A DNA stretch of 64,000 nt from Pseudomonas argentinensis (GCF_001839655.2 NZ_CP056087.1:1736001-1800000); one strand, 5' to 3'; shown: positions 16,989 to 26,612, numbered from the stretch's first letter. Numbers and translations: made by a program. Notes: generated by a model not told the origin, from the letters alone.

Positions 16989-17360
16989 TCAGCCCGTACG
17001 CCAGGTGATTTCCTGTACACCGTCGGCGCCGATGCGCAGCCATTGATCGGCCTGCTCGTCGCTCTCGTCCTCTTCCCAGCTGCCGGGTGCGCAACGGATT
17101 TCCACGCCCAGGGCCCCATAGGCCGCCTGGGCGCAGGCCAGGTCGTCGTCCCAGGGGGTGGCGTCGCTTTCCAGGTACAGGCTGTGCCATTTGCCGACGG
17201 CCTTGGGCAGCCAGGTCACCGGAATGTCGCCGGCGCGGCACTGGAAGGTCTGGCCCTTCTGCAGCCAGTCCGTACAGGGGCCGAGGGCCTGGGTCAGCCA
17301 AGCTGCCACGGCCTGGTGATCGGCGTCCTTCAGGTATATCTCGATATCCGGTTGGCGCAT
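16989..17360 (-). CDS. Conserved hypothetical protein
   Basis: 123 residues from the ATG at 17360 (MRQPDIEIYLKDADHQAVAA), which has GAGG upstream; two earlier ATGs 6 and 12 bases upstream are less well placed. Soluble and acidic, with several tryptophans (TDWLQ, TWLPKAVGKWHSLYLE, QWLRIG, EITWRTG). I recognise no domain. It reads in the same direction as rlmA but is separated from it by a repeat region, so it probably has its own transcript. Confidence 0.7.
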   Translation of the reverse strand: MRQPDIEIYLKDADHQAVAAWLTQALGPCTDWLQKGQTFQCRAGDIPVTWLPKAVGKWHSLYLESDATPWDDDLACAQAAYGALGVEIRCAPGSWEEDESDEQADQWLRIGADGVQEITWRTG

Positions 17361-17384
17361 GTTCATCCTCATCGCGATCTGCTG

Positions 17385-17560
17385 CGCGTCGGCCCTACTG
17401 CGTTAAAAACAGACTCGGAAGTTGTTTGCGACTAACGCACTTCAGTGCGGCCCCGAAGGGGCGAACGAAGTGAGTCATGCTCATGTACAAAAGTACACTC
17501 CGCTTCCTCGTCTGTTTTTGCGGGGCCGCCTAGGTATTGTAGGGCTCTAGCTCGCAAGAT
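17385..17560. repeat. Intergenic palindromic repeat element
   Basis: The outer arms CGGCCCTACTGCG ... GTAGGGCT and the inner arms GTTAAAAACAGA ... TCTGTTTTTG (17402-17413 and 17511-17520) enclose about 100 bases that include CTTCAGTGCGGCCCCGAAG. Its position, size and ends suggest a mobile non-coding element; only one copy is seen here. Confidence 0.45.
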
Positions 17561-17573
17561 CTGGCACAGGTTG

Positions 17574-18383
17574 TTAGGGGGCGTCACGCTCGATCCAATC
17601 GTAGCGGATGGCGACGGTGACTTCGAAGCTTTCGGCAATGACCGCGGCGCGGCGTTCGGCACTGGCGCGCCAGCCGTGGGGCGTCATCGCCAGCAGGTCG
17701 GCGCGTGCTTCCGGGGTGTCGAGCAGCAGCGGGAAACTCAGGGTTTCACTGTGCGCCAGGTGCATGCCCGGCGGGATCAGCTCGAGGTGTTTGCTGTCGT
17801 CGTAGTCGCGAACTTCGTCGTAGAGCTTCTCGCGCAGCTCCATCAGGTGTTCGCGGGTCGGGCCCATGCGCAGCAGGCCGCCGCCGTGCGCGAGCAGGCG
17901 CTTGGCTTCCTGCCAGTCCAGCGGGCTGAACACGCTGGCCAGCAACCCGCAGCTGGCATCGGCCAGGGGCACGCGGGCCATGCTGGCGACCAACCAGTTG
18001 AGCTGGGGCGCACGTTTGCAGGCGCGCTTGACCGCCTCGCGGGAGATATCCAGGGCATAGCCGTCGGCATCCGCCAGCGCCTCGGCGATCTGCGCGGTGT
18101 AGTAGCCCTCGCCGCAACCGATATCCAGCCAGCGCTGCGGCTTGTAGCTCGCCGCCAGTTCGGCCAGTCGGGCGGCCAGCGGCGCGTAGTGGCCGCCATC
18201 GAGAAAGCGGCGACGTGCTTCGACCATGGCAGCGTTGTCACCCGGGTCGCGGCTGTTCTTGTGCTGCACCGGCAGCAGATTCAGGTAGCCCTGGCGCGCG
18301 CGGTCGAAGCGGTGGTTGGCCGGGCAGGCCACGCCATTGTCGACGGCGGCCAGCGGCGCCTGGCAGATCGGGCAGGCGAGCAT
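17574..18383 (-). CDS. rlmA: 23S rRNA (guanine-N1)-methyltransferase
   Basis: 269 residues. The N-terminal zinc site has C4-x2-C7 and C20-x3-H24 ([21 protein letters not shown]), followed by the family segment RQGYLNLLPVQ. The SAM-binding fold has WLDIGCGEGYYTAQIAEAL and ALDISREAVKRA. RlmA methylates G745 of 23S rRNA in E. coli. The start overlaps the dapE stop in ATGA. Confidence 0.92.
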   Translation of the reverse strand: MLACPICQAPLAAVDNGVACPANHRFDRARQGYLNLLPVQHKNSRDPGDNAAMVEARRRFLDGGHYAPLAARLAELAASYKPQRWLDIGCGEGYYTAQIAEALADADGYALDISREAVKRACKRAPQLNWLVASMARVPLADASCGLLASVFSPLDWQEAKRLLAHGGGLLRMGPTREHLMELREKLYDEVRDYDDSKHLELIPPGMHLAHSETLSFPLLLDTPEARADLLAMTPHGWRASAERRAAVIAESFEVTVAIRYDWIERDAP

Positions 18384-19525
18384 CAGGCGAGCAGCTTGAC
18401 CAGGGTCTGGTAGTAGATCTCGGTAAGCACCTCGAGATCGCTGGCCAGCACCCGCTCGTTGACCTGGTGAATGGTCGCGTTGACCGGGCCGAGCTCGACC
18501 ACCTGGGTACCCAGGGTGGCGATAAAGCGCCCGTCGGAGGTGCCGCCGCTGGTGCTCGGCGTGGTTTCGCGACCGGTCACCTGGCGGATGCTGGTGCTCA
18601 CCGCATCGAGCAGCGCGCCCGGTTCGGTGAGGAACGGCAGGCCCGACAGCGCCCAGTCGATGTGATAGTCCAGACCGTGCTTGTCGAAGATGGCGTTGAC
18701 CCGCTGCTGCAGGCCCTCGACGGTCGACTCGGTGGAGAAGCGGAAGTTGAACACCGCCGTCAGCTCGCCGGGAATCACGTTGGTGGCGCCGGTGCCGGCA
18801 TTCAGGTTGGAGACCTGGAAACTGGTCGGCGGGAAGAAGGCGTTGCCGTCGTCCCAGTGTTCGGCCGCCAGTTCGGCCAGCGCCGGCGCCGCCAGGTGGA
18901 TCGGGTTCTTCGCCAGGTGCGGGTAGGCCACGTGGCCCTGGATGCCGCGCACTGTCAGGGTCGCGCCCAGGGAGCCGCGGCGGCCGTTCTTCACCACGTC
19001 ACCAACCAGGGTGGTGCTCGACGGTTCGCCGACGATGCACCAGTCCAGGCGCTCGTTGCGCGCGGCCAGGCGCTCGACCACCGCCTTGGTGCCGTGGTGG
19101 GCCGGGCCTTCCTCGTCGCTGGTGATCAGGAAGGCGATGCGCCCCTTGTGGTTCGGGTATTCGGCGACGAAGCGCTCGACGGCGATGATCATCGACGCCA
19201 GGCTGCCCTTCATGTCCGCCGCGCCGCGGCCACAGAGCATGCCCTGCTCGTCGATCAGGGCGTCGAACGGGCCATGCTGCCAGGCCTGCAGCGGGCCGGT
19301 GGGCACCACGTCGGTGTGGCCGGCGAAGCACAGTACCGGGCCTTCGTCACGGCCGTGGCTGGCCCAGAAGTTGTCCACGTCCTCGATGCGCATCGCCTCG
19401 ACGGCGAAGCCCAGCGCCGCCAGGCGGCGCATCATCAGTTCCTGGCAGCCCTCGTCCAGCGGGGTGACCGAGGGGCGGCGGATCAGGTCGCAGGCGAGTT
19501 CGAGGGTCGGGGACAGGGCCGTCAT
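18383..19525 (-). CDS. dapE: Succinyl-diaminopimelate desuccinylase
   Basis: 380 residues from the ATG at 19525 (GGAG upstream). M20 peptidase fold with metal ligands in [12 protein letters not shown] and [12 protein letters not shown], the catalytic Glu pair in ITSDEEGPA, and the dimerisation domain in the middle. It makes LL-diaminopimelate for lysine and peptidoglycan. dapD and dapC are also in this window at separate sites. Confidence 0.95.
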   Translation of the reverse strand: MTALSPTLELACDLIRRPSVTPLDEGCQELMMRRLAALGFAVEAMRIEDVDNFWASHGRDEGPVLCFAGHTDVVPTGPLQAWQHGPFDALIDEQGMLCGRGAADMKGSLASMIIAVERFVAEYPNHKGRIAFLITSDEEGPAHHGTKAVVERLAARNERLDWCIVGEPSSTTLVGDVVKNGRRGSLGATLTVRGIQGHVAYPHLAKNPIHLAAPALAELAAEHWDDGNAFFPPTSFQVSNLNAGTGATNVIPGELTAVFNFRFSTESTVEGLQQRVNAIFDKHGLDYHIDWALSGLPFLTEPGALLDAVSTSIRQVTGRETTPSTSGGTSDGRFIATLGTQVVELGPVNATIHQVNERVLASDLEVLTEIYYQTLVKLLA

Positions 19526-19659
19526 GGGAGCTCCGGTAACACAATGCAGGGCGGGAAGGGCGCATAGCTTAAAGCAAAACGCCCGGGGCTCGTAGGCGTA
19601 AGGACGGTCGGGCTGCAGCAAAGGCAGCGCTTGGGCCGGCTCAGGGGGCTTAGGCCCAT

Positions 19660-19690
19660 AAAAAAACGGCGGCCAATGGCCGCCGTTTTC
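19660..19690 (-). terminator. Intrinsic terminator of ndvB
   Basis: The perfect stem ACGGCGGCC-AAT-GGCCGCCGT is followed, in the minus direction, by seven T. It lies 19 bases after the ndvB stop and separates it from dapE. Confidence 0.85.
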
Positions 19691-19708
19691 AGGTAACGCT
19701 GCAACCGA

Positions 19709-22318
19709 TCAGGCTTTCTCCGCCTCGTTCTCGCTGTCGCCTTGCACCACCGGAATCTCCAGTGGCTTGGGCTGCGAGGAGAGCATCGCCATGATCAGCG
19801 CGGCCAGGTAGGGCAGTGACTGCACCAGCAGCATGATCACCCAGAACTTCACGTCGTAGCTGGGCAGGCCCTGCACGATGGCGATGCCCAGGGCGGCGCC
19901 CCACAGCAGCAACATGATGAACACCTCCTCGCGGGCTTCCGCCAGGGCCACCATCAGGCCGTGGCTGGAGCGCATCTTCGGGGTGCGGAAGAACGGAATG
20001 GTCTTGGTGAACATGCCGTACAGCACCGCCTTGGCGATGGTGTGCGACAGCGCCAGGCCGGCTACCGCCGCGCAGAAGGCATCCTTGAGGTTGACGCCCA
20101 CCGCCCGCTGGTAGAGGAAGATGATCTTGCCGACCTTGAACAGGAACAGCGCCAGGGGCGGAATCGCGAAGATCAGCAGCGGCGGGTCGACCCGTTGCGG
20201 CACGATGATCATCGCCGCCGACCACAGCAGCGCACCGGCGGTGAAGAAGATGTTCAGGCCGTCGGCGACCCACGGCAGCCAGCCGGCGATGAAGTGATAA
20301 CGCTGGCCACGTTTGAGCTCGCTGTCCTTGCCGGCCAGCAGCTGACGGGCGTGGCCCTTCATGATCTGGATGGCACCGTAGGCCCAGCGGAAGCGCTGCT
20401 TCTTGTAGTCGATGAAGGTGTCCGGCATCAGGCCCTTGCCGAAGCTGTCGTGGGCGTAGGCGGCCGAATAGCCTTTCTCGAACACCCGCAGGCCCAGCTC
20501 GGCATCCTCGCAGATGGTCCAGTCGGCCCACTTCAGCTCGTCCATCACGGTGCGGCGGATCATGGTCATGGTGCCGTGCTGGATGATCGCGTTGCGGTCG
20601 TTGCGGGTCACCATGCCGATATGGAAGAAGCCCTTGTATTCGGCGTAGCAGAGCTTCTTGAAGGTGCTTTCCTCACCGTCGCGATAGTCCTGGGGCGACT
20701 GCACCACGGCGATCGCCGGGTCGGCGAAATGCGGCACCATGTGCTTGAGCCAGTTGCGGTCGACGCAGTAGTCGGAGTCGATCACCGCCACCACTTCGAC
20801 GTCCGGCGCGGTGTGCGGCAGGATGTAGTTCAGCGCACCGCCCTTGAAGCCGTGCAGCGGCGCGACGTGGAAGAAGCGGAAGCGCGGGCCGAGCTGTTCG
20901 CAGTAGTCGCGCACCGGCTCCCACACCGCCGGGTCCTTGGTGTTGTTGTCGATGATCAGGACTTCGAAGTCCGGGTAATCGAGGTTGGCCAGGGCGTCGA
21001 GGGTCTGTTTGACCATCTCCGGCGGCTCGTTGTAGCAGGGCACGTGGATCGACACCTTGGGTCGGTAATGGCTGTCGCCGACCACCGGGGTGAAGGGCCG
21101 GCGGCGCTGCGTCCACACCGTCTCGGCCAGCTCGTGGGCCTCGGTGAGCAGGACGATGAACACGCCGATGGCGCCAATGCCGAGCAGCACGCCGACCAGG
21201 GTACTGAACCAGGTGCTGTACTGCTGGCTGTAGTCGTAGCCGATCCACACCAGCGCCGAGCCGCCGGCGAACGCCACGAAGGTCAGGAAGGTGCGGCCGC
21301 GCTGGCGCAGGGCACTGCCGTCGATCAGCATCAGGGCCAGGGACAGCAGCGCCATGACCACCGAGGCGACGGCCAGCATGCGCCATTTCGGAATCGCCAC
21401 CACCGGGCCTTCGAAGTTGAATTTCGGCTGGCGGTCGAGGTTGTAGACCCCCCAGTAGGCACCCACCGAGCCTTCCTCGCCCGCCTTCCAGGGCTGGTCG
21501 AAGGCTTCGATGACGAAGTAGTTGTAGCCCTGGGCGTTGAGCGTGGTGACCAGGGTGCGCAGGTAGATGGCCTGGTCGGCCTGGCTCGCCTCGGCGCCGC
21601 CGCGTACCCGGCCGTTGCTCGGCCAGCCCACCTCGGACAGCAGCAGGGGCTTTTTCGGGAACAGTTTCTTCAGGTCGCGGGCGCGGTCCAGGGTGAACTG
21701 GGTGGAGTCCTTCATGGGAATGAATTCCCAGTAGGGCAGCACGTGGGCGGCGATCAGGTCGGCGTGGTCGGCCAGCTCCGGGTATTCGTCCCAGATGTGC
21801 CACTGCTCGGACGTGGTGACCGGCACCTTGACCGCCGAACGCACACGGTCCATGTAGGCGGTCAGCTGCTTGACGGTGACCTCGCGGCGGAACAGCGCCT
21901 CGTTGCCCACCACCACGCGCACCACACTGCGCGAGTTGTTGGCGATTTCGATCGCCTTGGTGATCTCCCGTTCGTTGCGCTCCTCGTCGGGGCTGATCCA
22001 CACGCCCAGGGTCACGCGCAGGCCGAACTCCTCGGCGAGGGCGGGAATCTTGTCGAGGTCGCCGTCCACCGAATAGGTGCGGATGCTGTCGGTCTGCTTG
22101 GACAGCAGCTCGAGATCCTCGCGCATCTCCTGATCGCTCGGGTAGACGCCGGTTTGCGGGCTCTGCCCCTGCCGGAACGGCGAGAAGGAATAGCCGGAAA
22201 TCTGTTCCGGCCAGTCCGGGGCGGTGACCGGACGGTTGTAGAGCGCCCAGATACCGGTGAACAGGGCGGCAATAGCCAGGAAAACAATTAGATTGAGACC
22301 GAACTTGCGCGAAAGCAT
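19709..22318 (-). CDS. ndvB: Periplasmic-glucan synthase with GH17 and GT2 domains (NdvB)
   Basis: 869 residues. TM helix at about 9-27. Periplasmic GH17-like domain at about 40-330 with catalytic-type glutamates in VVVGNEALF and LLSEVGWPSN. TM block at about 340-400. GT2 domain at about 425-640 with VSIHVPCYNEPPEM, VIDSDYCVD, CEDAELGLRVFEKG and QRFRWAYGA (QxxRW). C-terminal TM helices follow. In P. aeruginosa NdvB makes cyclic beta-1,3-glucans tied to osmotic adaptation and biofilm antibiotic tolerance, and it likewise lies next to dapE. Monocistronic, with its own terminator. Confidence 0.92.
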   Translation of the reverse strand: MLSRKFGLNLIVFLAIAALFTGIWALYNRPVTAPDWPEQISGYSFSPFRQGQSPQTGVYPSDQEMREDLELLSKQTDSIRTYSVDGDLDKIPALAEEFGLRVTLGVWISPDEERNEREITKAIEIANNSRSVVRVVVGNEALFRREVTVKQLTAYMDRVRSAVKVPVTTSEQWHIWDEYPELADHADLIAAHVLPYWEFIPMKDSTQFTLDRARDLKKLFPKKPLLLSEVGWPSNGRVRGGAEASQADQAIYLRTLVTTLNAQGYNYFVIEAFDQPWKAGEEGSVGAYWGVYNLDRQPKFNFEGPVVAIPKWRMLAVASVVMALLSLALMLIDGSALRQRGRTFLTFVAFAGGSALVWIGYDYSQQYSTWFSTLVGVLLGIGAIGVFIVLLTEAHELAETVWTQRRRPFTPVVGDSHYRPKVSIHVPCYNEPPEMVKQTLDALANLDYPDFEVLIIDNNTKDPAVWEPVRDYCEQLGPRFRFFHVAPLHGFKGGALNYILPHTAPDVEVVAVIDSDYCVDRNWLKHMVPHFADPAIAVVQSPQDYRDGEESTFKKLCYAEYKGFFHIGMVTRNDRNAIIQHGTMTMIRRTVMDELKWADWTICEDAELGLRVFEKGYSAAYAHDSFGKGLMPDTFIDYKKQRFRWAYGAIQIMKGHARQLLAGKDSELKRGQRYHFIAGWLPWVADGLNIFFTAGALLWSAAMIIVPQRVDPPLLIFAIPPLALFLFKVGKIIFLYQRAVGVNLKDAFCAAVAGLALSHTIAKAVLYGMFTKTIPFFRTPKMRSSHGLMVALAEAREEVFIMLLLWGAALGIAIVQGLPSYDVKFWVIMLLVQSLPYLAALIMAMLSSQPKPLEIPVVQGDSENEAEKA

Positions 22319-22483
22319 GCTGTGTAAGGTTCCGAAGGGTGGAACGGGGAGAAGACCGGCGAACGCCGGCTGGCGCGCATGCTACTCCGTCGATGAATGA
22401 CTGTATAGCACAGCTCCGGGGAGCTGCCCCGTGATGTTCGGGTGCCGCGCACCGGCGCTCTGTACGCGCCGGCCCGATGGTGC

Positions 22484-22512
22484 TTGGGAAGCGCTGCCGG
22501 CCTTCTTATAAT
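22484..22512 (+). promoter_or_regulatory. Sigma-70-type promoter of tcdA
   Basis: TTGGGA (22484-22489), a 17-base spacer and a perfect TATAAT (22507-22512), with the start codon 25 bases downstream of the -10 box, giving a very short leader. Confidence 0.6.
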
Positions 22513-22536
22513 GCGCGCCCGGAAAGAGGAGCCCCC

Positions 22537-23349
22537 ATGTCGTTCGATGAACAGCGTTTCGCCGGCATTGCCCGCTTGTATGGCCGCCAAGGCGCAGAAC
22601 GGCTGGCCGCCGCCCACGTGGCCGTGGTCGGTATCGGCGGTGTCGGTTCCTGGGCGGCCGAGGCGCTGGTGCGCTCCGGGGTGGGCGAGATTTCCCTGTT
22701 CGACCTGGACGACGTCTGCGTCAGCAACACCAATCGCCAGGCCCACGCCCTGCAGGGCCAGGTCGGGCGCGCCAAGGTCGAGGTGATGGGCGAGCGGCTG
22801 CGCGCCATCAACCCGGCCTGTGTGGTGCATGAGGTGGCGGATTTCGTGACCCGCGAGACCATGGCCGAGTACATCAGCGTAGAACTCGATGGGGTGGTCG
22901 ACTGCATCGACAGCGTGGCAGCCAAGGCCGCGCTGATCGCCTGGTGCAAGCGCCGCAAGATCGCCCTGGTGACCACCGGCGGTGCCGGCGGGCAGATCGA
23001 CCCGGCCCAGGTGCAGGTCGCCGACCTCAACAAGACCTTCAACGACCCCCTGGCTGCCAAGGTGCGCTCGACCCTGCGCCGCGACTACGGCTTTTCCCGT
23101 ACGCCGGGGCGCACCTACAGCGTGCCCTGCGTATTCTCCACCGAGCAGCTGCGTTATCCAGGGGCGGATGGCGGCGTTTGCCAGAGCAAGGCCTTCGTCG
23201 GCGAGGGCGTGAAGCTCGACTGCGCCGGCGGCTTCGGTGCGGTGATGATGGTCACGGCGACCTTCGGCATGGTCGCTGCGGCGCGTATCGTCGACAAGCT
23301 GGTGGCCGGCGCCCGCCGCCCTAGCGAACGGGTGGCCTCGAAGATTTAA
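22537..23349 (+). CDS. tcdA: tRNA threonylcarbamoyladenosine dehydratase (TcdA/CsdL)
   Basis: 270 residues from the ATG at 22537 (AGAGGA upstream). E1-like ThiF/MoeB fold: ATP site VAVVGIGGVGSWAAEALVRS, SLFDLDDVCVSNTNRQ, VVDCIDSVAAK. It uses ATP to cyclise t6A37 of tRNA into ct6A. Its 3-prime end overlaps the convergent csdE gene by four bases. The sulfur-transfer partners CsdE and CsdA, which work with TcdA in E. coli, are encoded next door. Confidence 0.95.
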   Translation: MSFDEQRFAGIARLYGRQGAERLAAAHVAVVGIGGVGSWAAEALVRSGVGEISLFDLDDVCVSNTNRQAHALQGQVGRAKVEVMGERLRAINPACVVHEVADFVTRETMAEYISVELDGVVDCIDSVAAKAALIAWCKRRKIALVTTGGAGGQIDPAQVQVADLNKTFNDPLAAKVRSTLRRDYGFSRTPGRTYSVPCVFSTEQLRYPGADGGVCQSKAFVGEGVKLDCAGGFGAVMMVTATFGMVAAARIVDKLVAGARRPSERVASKI

Positions 23350-23750
23350 GCCGCTTCGATCAGCCGGCGCATCTGCTGCACCACGGCGTTCATGCCGCTG
23401 GCGCGCGAGGGCGACAGCTGACGGGACAGGCCGAGCTGGCCGAACCAGTCGCCGATATCCAGCACGGCCAGCTGGCCGGCATTCAGACCGTTGACCCGGG
23501 CCAGCAGCACGGCCAGCAGGCCACGTATCAGGCGGGCGTCGCTGCTGGCGCGGAAATGCCAGTGGCCATCGCGTCGTTCACCCTGCAGCCACACCTGGCT
23601 CTCGCAGCCGTGTACGCGATCCGCTTCACGGCGCTCGGCCAGCGGCTCCAGGCGTTCGCCCCAGTGCATCAGCAGGCGCGCGCGCTGTTCCCAGCCGGGG
23701 CAGGCGGCGAAGGCGTCTAGGGCTTCCTGCGCGGCGGTGGGCAGGGTCAT
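23346..23750 (-). CDS. csdE: SufE-family sulfur acceptor (CsdE)
   Basis: 134 residues, SufE/CsdE fold. The persulfide cysteine lies in RVHGCESQVWL near residue 49, and the C-terminal helix ends SPSRASGMNAVVQQMRRLIE. It takes sulfur from CsdA and hands it on. Its start overlaps the csdA stop (ATGA). I choose CsdE over SufE because of the CsdA and TcdA neighbours. Confidence 0.9.
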   Translation of the reverse strand: MTLPTAAQEALDAFAACPGWEQRARLLMHWGERLEPLAERREADRVHGCESQVWLQGERRDGHWHFRASSDARLIRGLLAVLLARVNGLNAGQLAVLDIGDWFGQLGLSRQLSPSRASGMNAVVQQMRRLIEAA

Positions 23751-24952
23751 CGCAGCAGCTCCAGGGCCTTGTCCAGGGCGGCGAAGAAACGCTGCAGGTC
23801 GGCCTCGTCGTTGTACAGACCAAGGGACACGCGGATCGCACCGCTCACGCCCAGGCGCTGCAGCAGCGGCATGGCGCAGTGGTGACCGGCGCGCACGGCA
23901 ATGCCCTGCTCGGTGAGCAGGTGGGCCAGGTCGCCGCTGTGGATGCCGTCGATGCTGAAGCAGGCCAGCGCCGTTTGTGGCTCGCCAAGCAGACGCAAAC
24001 CTTCATGGCGTTGCAGGCCTTCCAATAACATCTGGTGCAGCGCCGCTTCGTGGCGGCTAACCGCCTCGGCGTCGAGATGCTCGAGGTAGTCCAGGGTGGC
24101 GCCCAGGGCGATCACTCCGGAGACTGCCGGCGTGCCGGCCTCCAGGCCAAGCGGCGCCGGGCGGAAGGCCGCGGCGTGATACTGGGCCTGCTGGACCATC
24201 TCGCCGCCGAACTGCCAGTGGCGCAGGCGCTGCAGGGCGTCGCGGCGCCCGTAGAGCAGGCCGACGCCATCGGGGCCGTACAGCTTGTGGCTGGAGCAGA
24301 CGTAGAAATCGCAGCCCAGCGCCTGCACGTCCTGGCGGCCATGCACCACGGCCTGGGCGCCGTCCAGTACGGTCAGGGCACCCTGCTCCTGCGCCTGGCG
24401 GATCAGCGGCTGCACGTCCTGCCAGCGCCCCAGCACGTTGGACAGCTGGCTGAGGGCGAGCAGCCGGGTGCGTGGGCCGATCAGCGTGGCGGCCGCTTGC
24501 GGGTCGATGTCGCCAACTGGCGTGAGGGGCAGCACCACCAGCTTCAGGCCTTTGCGCGCCGCCAGCTGCTGCCAGGGCAACAGGTTGGCGTGGTGCTCGG
24601 CAGCGCTGATGACGAGCTCGTCGCCGGTCTCGAACAGGTGTTCCAGGCCGTAGGCGAGCAGGTTGAGGGATTCGGTGGCGCCACGGGTGAAGACGATCTC
24701 GTCACGGCTGGGCGCATTCAGCCAGCGTGCGGCCCTGTCGCGGGTCGCCTCGAAGGCCCGTGTAGCCCGCTCGCCCGGCAGGTGCTGGGCGCGGTGTACA
24801 TTGGCGGCGCCGCCGGCGTAGTAGGCCAGCAGGGCGTCGAGCACCGCCTGCGGTTTCTGCGCCGTGGCGGCGCTGTCGAGGTAGGTCTGGCCGTCGGCAT
24901 CGAGGGCCCGCAGGCCGGGGAAATCGGCGCGCCAGGGGGAGTTGAGAGCCAT
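23747..24952 (-). CDS. csdA: Cysteine desulfurase (CsdA)
   Basis: 401 residues from the ATG at 24952; an upstream in-frame start would translate the repeat at 24954-25017 and is rejected. Class-V aminotransferase fold: PLP lysine in VCSSHKLYGPDGVG, His in SAAEHHANLLPW, catalytic cysteine in VRAGHHCAMPLL. It releases sulfur from cysteine as an enzyme persulfide for CsdE. The leftward pair is downstream of dapD but separated by the repeat. Confidence 0.92.
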   Translation of the reverse strand: MALNSPWRADFPGLRALDADGQTYLDSAATAQKPQAVLDALLAYYAGGAANVHRAQHLPGERATRAFEATRDRAARWLNAPSRDEIVFTRGATESLNLLAYGLEHLFETGDELVISAAEHHANLLPWQQLAARKGLKLVVLPLTPVGDIDPQAAATLIGPRTRLLALSQLSNVLGRWQDVQPLIRQAQEQGALTVLDGAQAVVHGRQDVQALGCDFYVCSSHKLYGPDGVGLLYGRRDALQRLRHWQFGGEMVQQAQYHAAAFRPAPLGLEAGTPAVSGVIALGATLDYLEHLDAEAVSRHEAALHQMLLEGLQRHEGLRLLGEPQTALACFSIDGIHSGDLAHLLTEQGIAVRAGHHCAMPLLQRLGVSGAIRVSLGLYNDEADLQRFFAALDKALELLR

Positions 24953-24953
24953 G

Positions 24954-25017
24954 AGCTTCAAGCTGCAAGCTGCAAGTTCGAGCCGCAACACTTGCGGCTT
25001 GTAGCTTGCAGCTTGGC
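24954..25017. repeat. AGCTGCAAGCT-type inverted repeat between dapD and csdA
   Basis: Left part AGCTTCAAGCTGCAAGCTGC and right part CTTGTAGCTTGCAGCTT are mutually complementary around GCCGCAACACTTGCGGC. It abuts the csdA start codon. Related arrays lie at 28327-28416, 42957-43014 and 43523-43552. Confidence 0.75.
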
Positions 25018-25025
25018 GCTGCCTC

Positions 25026-26060
25026 TTAGTTGTGAGCGTGCAGAGCTTCGTTCAGCTCGATGGCCGACCTGTTGGTCTTGCACTCGACGGCGCCGCTCTG
25101 TGAGTTGCGACGGAACAAGAGGTCGGGCTGGCCAGCCAGCTCGCGACCCTTGACCACCTTGACCAGGTTGTTCTGGTCGTCGAGCAGGGCGATCTTGGTG
25201 CCGGCGGTGACGTACAGGCCGGCTTCGACGATGTTGCGGTCGCCCAGCGGGATGCCGATGCCGGCGTTGGCGCCGATCAGGCAGCCTTCGCCCACGGAGA
25301 TGACGATGTTGCCGCCACCGGACAGGGTGCCCATGGTCGAGCAGCCGCCGCCCAGGTCCGAACCCTTGCCGACGAATACGCCGGCGGACACGCGGCCTTC
25401 GATCATGCCCGGGCCGGCGGTACCGGCGTTGAAGTTGACGAAGCCTTCGTGCATCACGGTGGTGCCTTCGCCGATATAGGCGCCCAGGCGTACCCGGGCG
25501 CTGTCCGCGATACGCACGCCGGTCGGCACCACGTAGTCGGTCATTTTCGGGAACTTGTCCACCGAGAAGACTTCCAGCAGGTCGCCTTTCAGGCGCGCTT
25601 CCAGCTGGCGCTCGGGCAGCTCGGCCAGGTCAACCGCGCCCTGGCTGGTCCAGGCGACGTTGGGCAGCAGCGGGAAGATGCCGGTCAGGTTCAGGCCGTG
25701 GGGCTTGACCAGGCGATGGGACAGCAGGTGCAGCTTGAGGTAGGCCTCGGGGGTGCTGGTCAGGGCGGCGTCTTCGGCCAGCAGGGTGGCGACCAGGGGC
25801 TTGGCGCTCTCGGCCAGGCGGGTCAGCAGGGCGGCTTGAACCGGGTCGATGTGCTTCAGGGCGCTGGCCAGTTCACCGGCCTGCTGGTTGGTGAGGGCGA
25901 TGGCCTGGTTGCCGCCGTTGTAGCCAAGCTTCTCGGTGACCTTGGCGACCAGCTCGGCGCCCGGTTTGAGCAGCGGTTGGGCGTAAAACACTTCCAGCCA
26001 GGCGCTTTGACGGTTTTGCGTGCCGACCCCGAAGGCCAGGCTGAACAGAGTATTGGACAT
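25026..26060 (-). CDS. dapD: Tetrahydrodipicolinate N-succinyltransferase
   Basis: 344 residues, the longer form typical of Pseudomonas. The C-terminal half is a left-handed parallel beta-helix of hexapeptide repeats (MIEGRVSAGVFVGKGSDLGG, GGNIVISVGEGCLIGANAGI, GIPLGDRNIVEAGLYVTAGT). It succinylates tetrahydrodipicolinate in the lysine/diaminopimelate pathway, feeding DapC and DapE. It follows an ArsC-like gene by 39 bases with an AAGGA site. Confidence 0.95.
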   Translation of the reverse strand: MSNTLFSLAFGVGTQNRQSAWLEVFYAQPLLKPGAELVAKVTEKLGYNGGNQAIALTNQQAGELASALKHIDPVQAALLTRLAESAKPLVATLLAEDAALTSTPEAYLKLHLLSHRLVKPHGLNLTGIFPLLPNVAWTSQGAVDLAELPERQLEARLKGDLLEVFSVDKFPKMTDYVVPTGVRIADSARVRLGAYIGEGTTVMHEGFVNFNAGTAGPGMIEGRVSAGVFVGKGSDLGGGCSTMGTLSGGGNIVISVGEGCLIGANAGIGIPLGDRNIVEAGLYVTAGTKIALLDDQNNLVKVVKGRELAGQPDLLFRRNSQSGAVECKTNRSAIELNEALHAHN

Positions 26061-26099
26061 GGGCTTTTCCTTGCAGCGAATTCGATTGGGGTGGCGATA

Positions 26100-26447
26100 T
26101 CAGGCCAGTTCGGCGGCGTAACGCTCGGGTTTGAAACCGACCAGCGTGCGGGTGCCGAGGTCCAGCACCGGGCGCTTGATCATCGACGGCTGGGCCAGCA
26201 TCAGGTCGATGGCCTTGGCCTGGTCGAGATCGCTTTTCTGCGCGTCGTCGAGCTTGCGGAAGGTGGTGCCGGCACGATTGAGCAGGGTATCCCAGCCGTG
26301 TTCGTCGCACCATTTCTGCAGGTTGCCGCGGTCGATGCCGGCGGTCTTGTAGTCGTGAAACTGGTAAGTGGCACCGCGCTCGTCGAGCCAGGTGCGGGCC
26401 TTCTTCATGGTGTCGCAGGCCTTGATGCCATAAAGCACGTAACTCAT
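26100..26447 (-). CDS. ArsC-family reductase (YffB/Spx-like)
   Basis: 115 residues, thioredoxin-like fold with a single N-terminal active cysteine in YGIKACDTMKKA and the C-terminal GFKPERYAAEL seen in YffB proteins. The arsenate-reductase triad arginines are not evident, so glutathione-dependent thiol reduction is more likely than arsenate reduction. Probably cotranscribed with dapD. Confidence 0.88.
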   Translation of the reverse strand: MSYVLYGIKACDTMKKARTWLDERGATYQFHDYKTAGIDRGNLQKWCDEHGWDTLLNRAGTTFRKLDDAQKSDLDQAKAIDLMLAQPSMIKRPVLDLGTRTLVGFKPERYAAELA

Positions 26448-26612
26448 AGGTCTACCTCTGAGGACTCCACTCGTCGAATCCCCGTTGCTACTTGTGAATA
26501 CGAGGTCGGAGATTATGCCACGTCGATTCGCCTTAGGGTGCGTCAGCCTGCACCTGCCTGGCGTTAGAATGGGCGGGCCTTCGGGCCGTCATCGCAAAGG
26601 ATTCTCGCCCCC

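Noticed and set aside
19961-22291. 776-residue open frame antisense to ndvB
   Set aside because: Shadow of a GC3-biased gene, no ribosome site, no recognisable domain.
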